NCBI GenBank assembly: GCA_030144725.1
Contig: JASKMD010000027.1
Location: 1,151,533 to 1,215,532, forward strand
Direction: 5' to 3'
DNA from: Haematococcus lacustris
Taxonomy: Eukaryota; Chlorophyta; Chlorophyceae; Chlamydomonadales; Haematococcaceae
Length of the DNA stretch: 64,000 nucleotides
Part shown: one piece after another, positions 62,200-64,000 of the stretch
Numbering within the stretch: position 1 is the stretch's first letter
Layout: each line of letters begins with the position of its first letter
Notes under the pieces: model-generated
The model's input: only the letters and a program-made list of their open reading frames with translations
What the model was told of the DNA's origin: nothing
Database searches by the model: none
Position numbers and translations under genes: made by a program

Positions 62200-63999
62200 C
62201 GATGCTAAACAACTGGATGTCGAATGTGTACTTACATCTAGCCTATCTTAGCACCATGCATGTGCGAAGTATAAAACAAGTGTCTGCTGCATGTTTGCAC
62301 GCTATACGGTCTTAGAGCAGTTGCAGCCATGCCAGAGTCACAGCCACGTCATATAATGGAGCCTGGGCTGGGGAGGGCTATTCACACATTCCTGAAATAG
62401 CGATAGTCGGCTAGGGAGAGGTGCATTGACAGCACCGTCACCCCGACGTTGTGCTGGCGAACTGGCGCCATTCTAATGCCGTGTCCGGGCATTGCACATG
62501 CAGAGCGGTTTATCAAGCTGTTTACTTTGCTGGTGTGCGGGTACGCCCTCGACGCTGACAGCTCGGAGCTGCGGACTTCCAAGCTGGACAAGAAGCACGT
62601 GGGTGCGCTAAAGGCCGAGGCCGCCAAGCACCGGCCGCCTGCTGGGCCTGAAGGAACAGGGTCCGCCTGCTGGGCCTGAAGGAACCTTGTAGGCCACCCG
62701 ACGCCTGCCCTACTGCATGTGCTATGCGGTGTGCCGATGGCTGGAGCAGCGGCAGCAGCCGTGGGCAGAGCAGGGTTGGTCTCCGAGCCCTCACCTGTCC
62801 ACCTGTCCACCTTCACTTCATCAAGCTAGACACTTCATCACTTCAGTTCGTCGAGCTAGACAGCACACTTTACTTCATCACTTCACATCACAGCATCACT
62901 TCACTTCACTTCATCGAGCTAGACAGCACAGGGCTCCACAGGGTGTGCACGCAGCTTTAGCTGACCAAGGAGCCAGCGGCAGTCTTCACAGAAGAGCCAG
63001 CCCGCAGGGCCCACTGGGACGGGTAGTTCAGCTGGCCTAGGTAAGGCCGTGGTAGCATCCACAGAGCCAGCCTCAAGTCAGCACTGGGACAGGTGGTTCA
63101 GCATATGCAAGCTGGCCAACCAGGGGTATGAGTTCGACAGTGGAGACAGCCGGTGTCAGCATGTGTTTACTCTACACACACCTCTCCAGCCCTCCTTCCC
63201 CACCCCCTACGCCCCCTGCAACCTTGTCATGCCCCAGCCCTGTGAGAACAAGGCCGCAGGGGATGTTCCGCTGCTGATTCCCCTGCAGGCCTGCAGATTG
63301 GGTGCCCCCAGCAGGGCAGGTGGAACTCCGCCTGGTGCGCCCAGCCCTGGTGCCCCCATGCCAGCCAGAACATGAATGTGCAGGGCGGACAGGGTGGGCG
63401 TCACCGGCTGTTGTGGCTGTTGTGACTAGCAGCGCAGCCTGACAGCCTCCTATGGCAGTGATGGCAGGCACAGGTGATGGCGTGAAGGTGCAGGAAGTCA
63501 CCAGCAGTTCACACTCTTCATTGGTGCCGCAGGCCTCGCAAAACGGGTTGAATTGAGCGCTTTGACGGTGTTGAAGGCATGGCCAGGTGGTGGGGAGCCC
63601 CAGTAAGCCCATGCGCTTGTAATGAGCCACACCAGATGGACAAGCTTAGTTGCCCCATGCCATGCTATGCCAGCTGCCCCATGCACGGACATGCTACTAC
63701 ATAGAACCCAGGGATCATACTCGGGTGGTGAGCAGCAGTACAAACCCGCCATCGACCCTGCCTGTATCACACTCCAGCAGTGCCACTAGTGTTGCGTGAT
63801 CAGTGGCGGTGATAGAGTTCTCCATGACAGACTGGGCGTTGTCAGGAAGTCTGCACGGGAATCGAACCCGGCCTCAAATCACCAACCACATCACACTTCT
63901 CACAGGGAAGATCCAGATCTCACAACCGGCATTAGCTTAGCCTTACATGGTCACGTAACAACTAGCGACCTGACTGCTATGCAGCATTGGCACGCTACA
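62200..63999. other. Right-edge region, no recognised gene
   Basis: It should contain the vWA-kinase promoter. A plus-strand frame at 62479-62679 (IKLFTLLVCGYALDADSSEL) and a minus-strand frame at 63172-63630 (FNPFCEACGTNEECELLVTS) look partly protein-like but match no family I know. CACTTCATCAC-type repeats lie at 62815-62930. Confidence 0.4.
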
Positions 64000-64000
64000 G

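Noticed and set aside
63840..63930. tRNA gene on the minus strand
   Set aside because: A good B-box (GGGTTCGATTCCC) and a TGGTTGGT stretch are present, but no acceptor stem or anticodon arm can be folded; at most it is a tRNA-derived fragment.

Overview
The window is nuclear DNA of a green alga of the Chlamydomonas/Volvox order. The evidence is very GC-rich, intron-dense genes with GT-AG junctions, abundant simple repeats, and two pherophorin genes, a cell-wall/extracellular-matrix family typical of that order. A Haematococcus-like alga is my best guess; the species cannot be read from the sequence. A 500-N run (2782-3281) marks a draft scaffold. I rebuilt exons by hand from conserved protein motifs and checked that reading phase is kept across each junction.

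Layout. 0.5-2.8 kb: coiled-coil exons on the minus strand beside the gap. 3.7-15.8 kb: an Ariadne-type RBR E3 ubiquitin ligase (minus) with a 5.7-kb intron full of mobile repeats. 16.5-20.6 kb: a 760-aa TPR protein (plus). 22.0-24.7 kb: small coiled-coil and hypothetical exons; a 1.67-kb GGGCT array lies in a likely intron. 26.4-28.1 kb: an Aha1/Hch1-type Hsp90 co-chaperone (minus) with a fold-back element upstream. 30.4-34.9 kb: a CobW/ZNG1-type metal-chaperone GTPase carrying a C-terminal WW domain (minus). 35.9-49.3 kb: a large inverted duplication, two ~5.3-kb arms around a 2.7-kb spacer, each arm holding one intact 12-exon pherophorin gene, the two convergent. 49.6-52.1 kb: hypothetical low-complexity genes (plus). 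52.6-62.2 kb: a complete vWA-alpha-kinase (VwkA type, minus, 11 exons, 561 aa) with a degraded Helitron helicase in an intron. 62.2-64 kb: no recognised gene.

The genes are not an operon or a pathway. They are ordinary eukaryotic genes for protein quality control (RBR ligase, Aha1), metal or signal handling (CobW-WW, VwkA) and cell wall (pherophorins). I see no new multi-gene system. The most unusual signals are structural: the inverted pherophorin duplication, and repeat arrays that repeatedly begin at or within a few bases of a 5' splice site.
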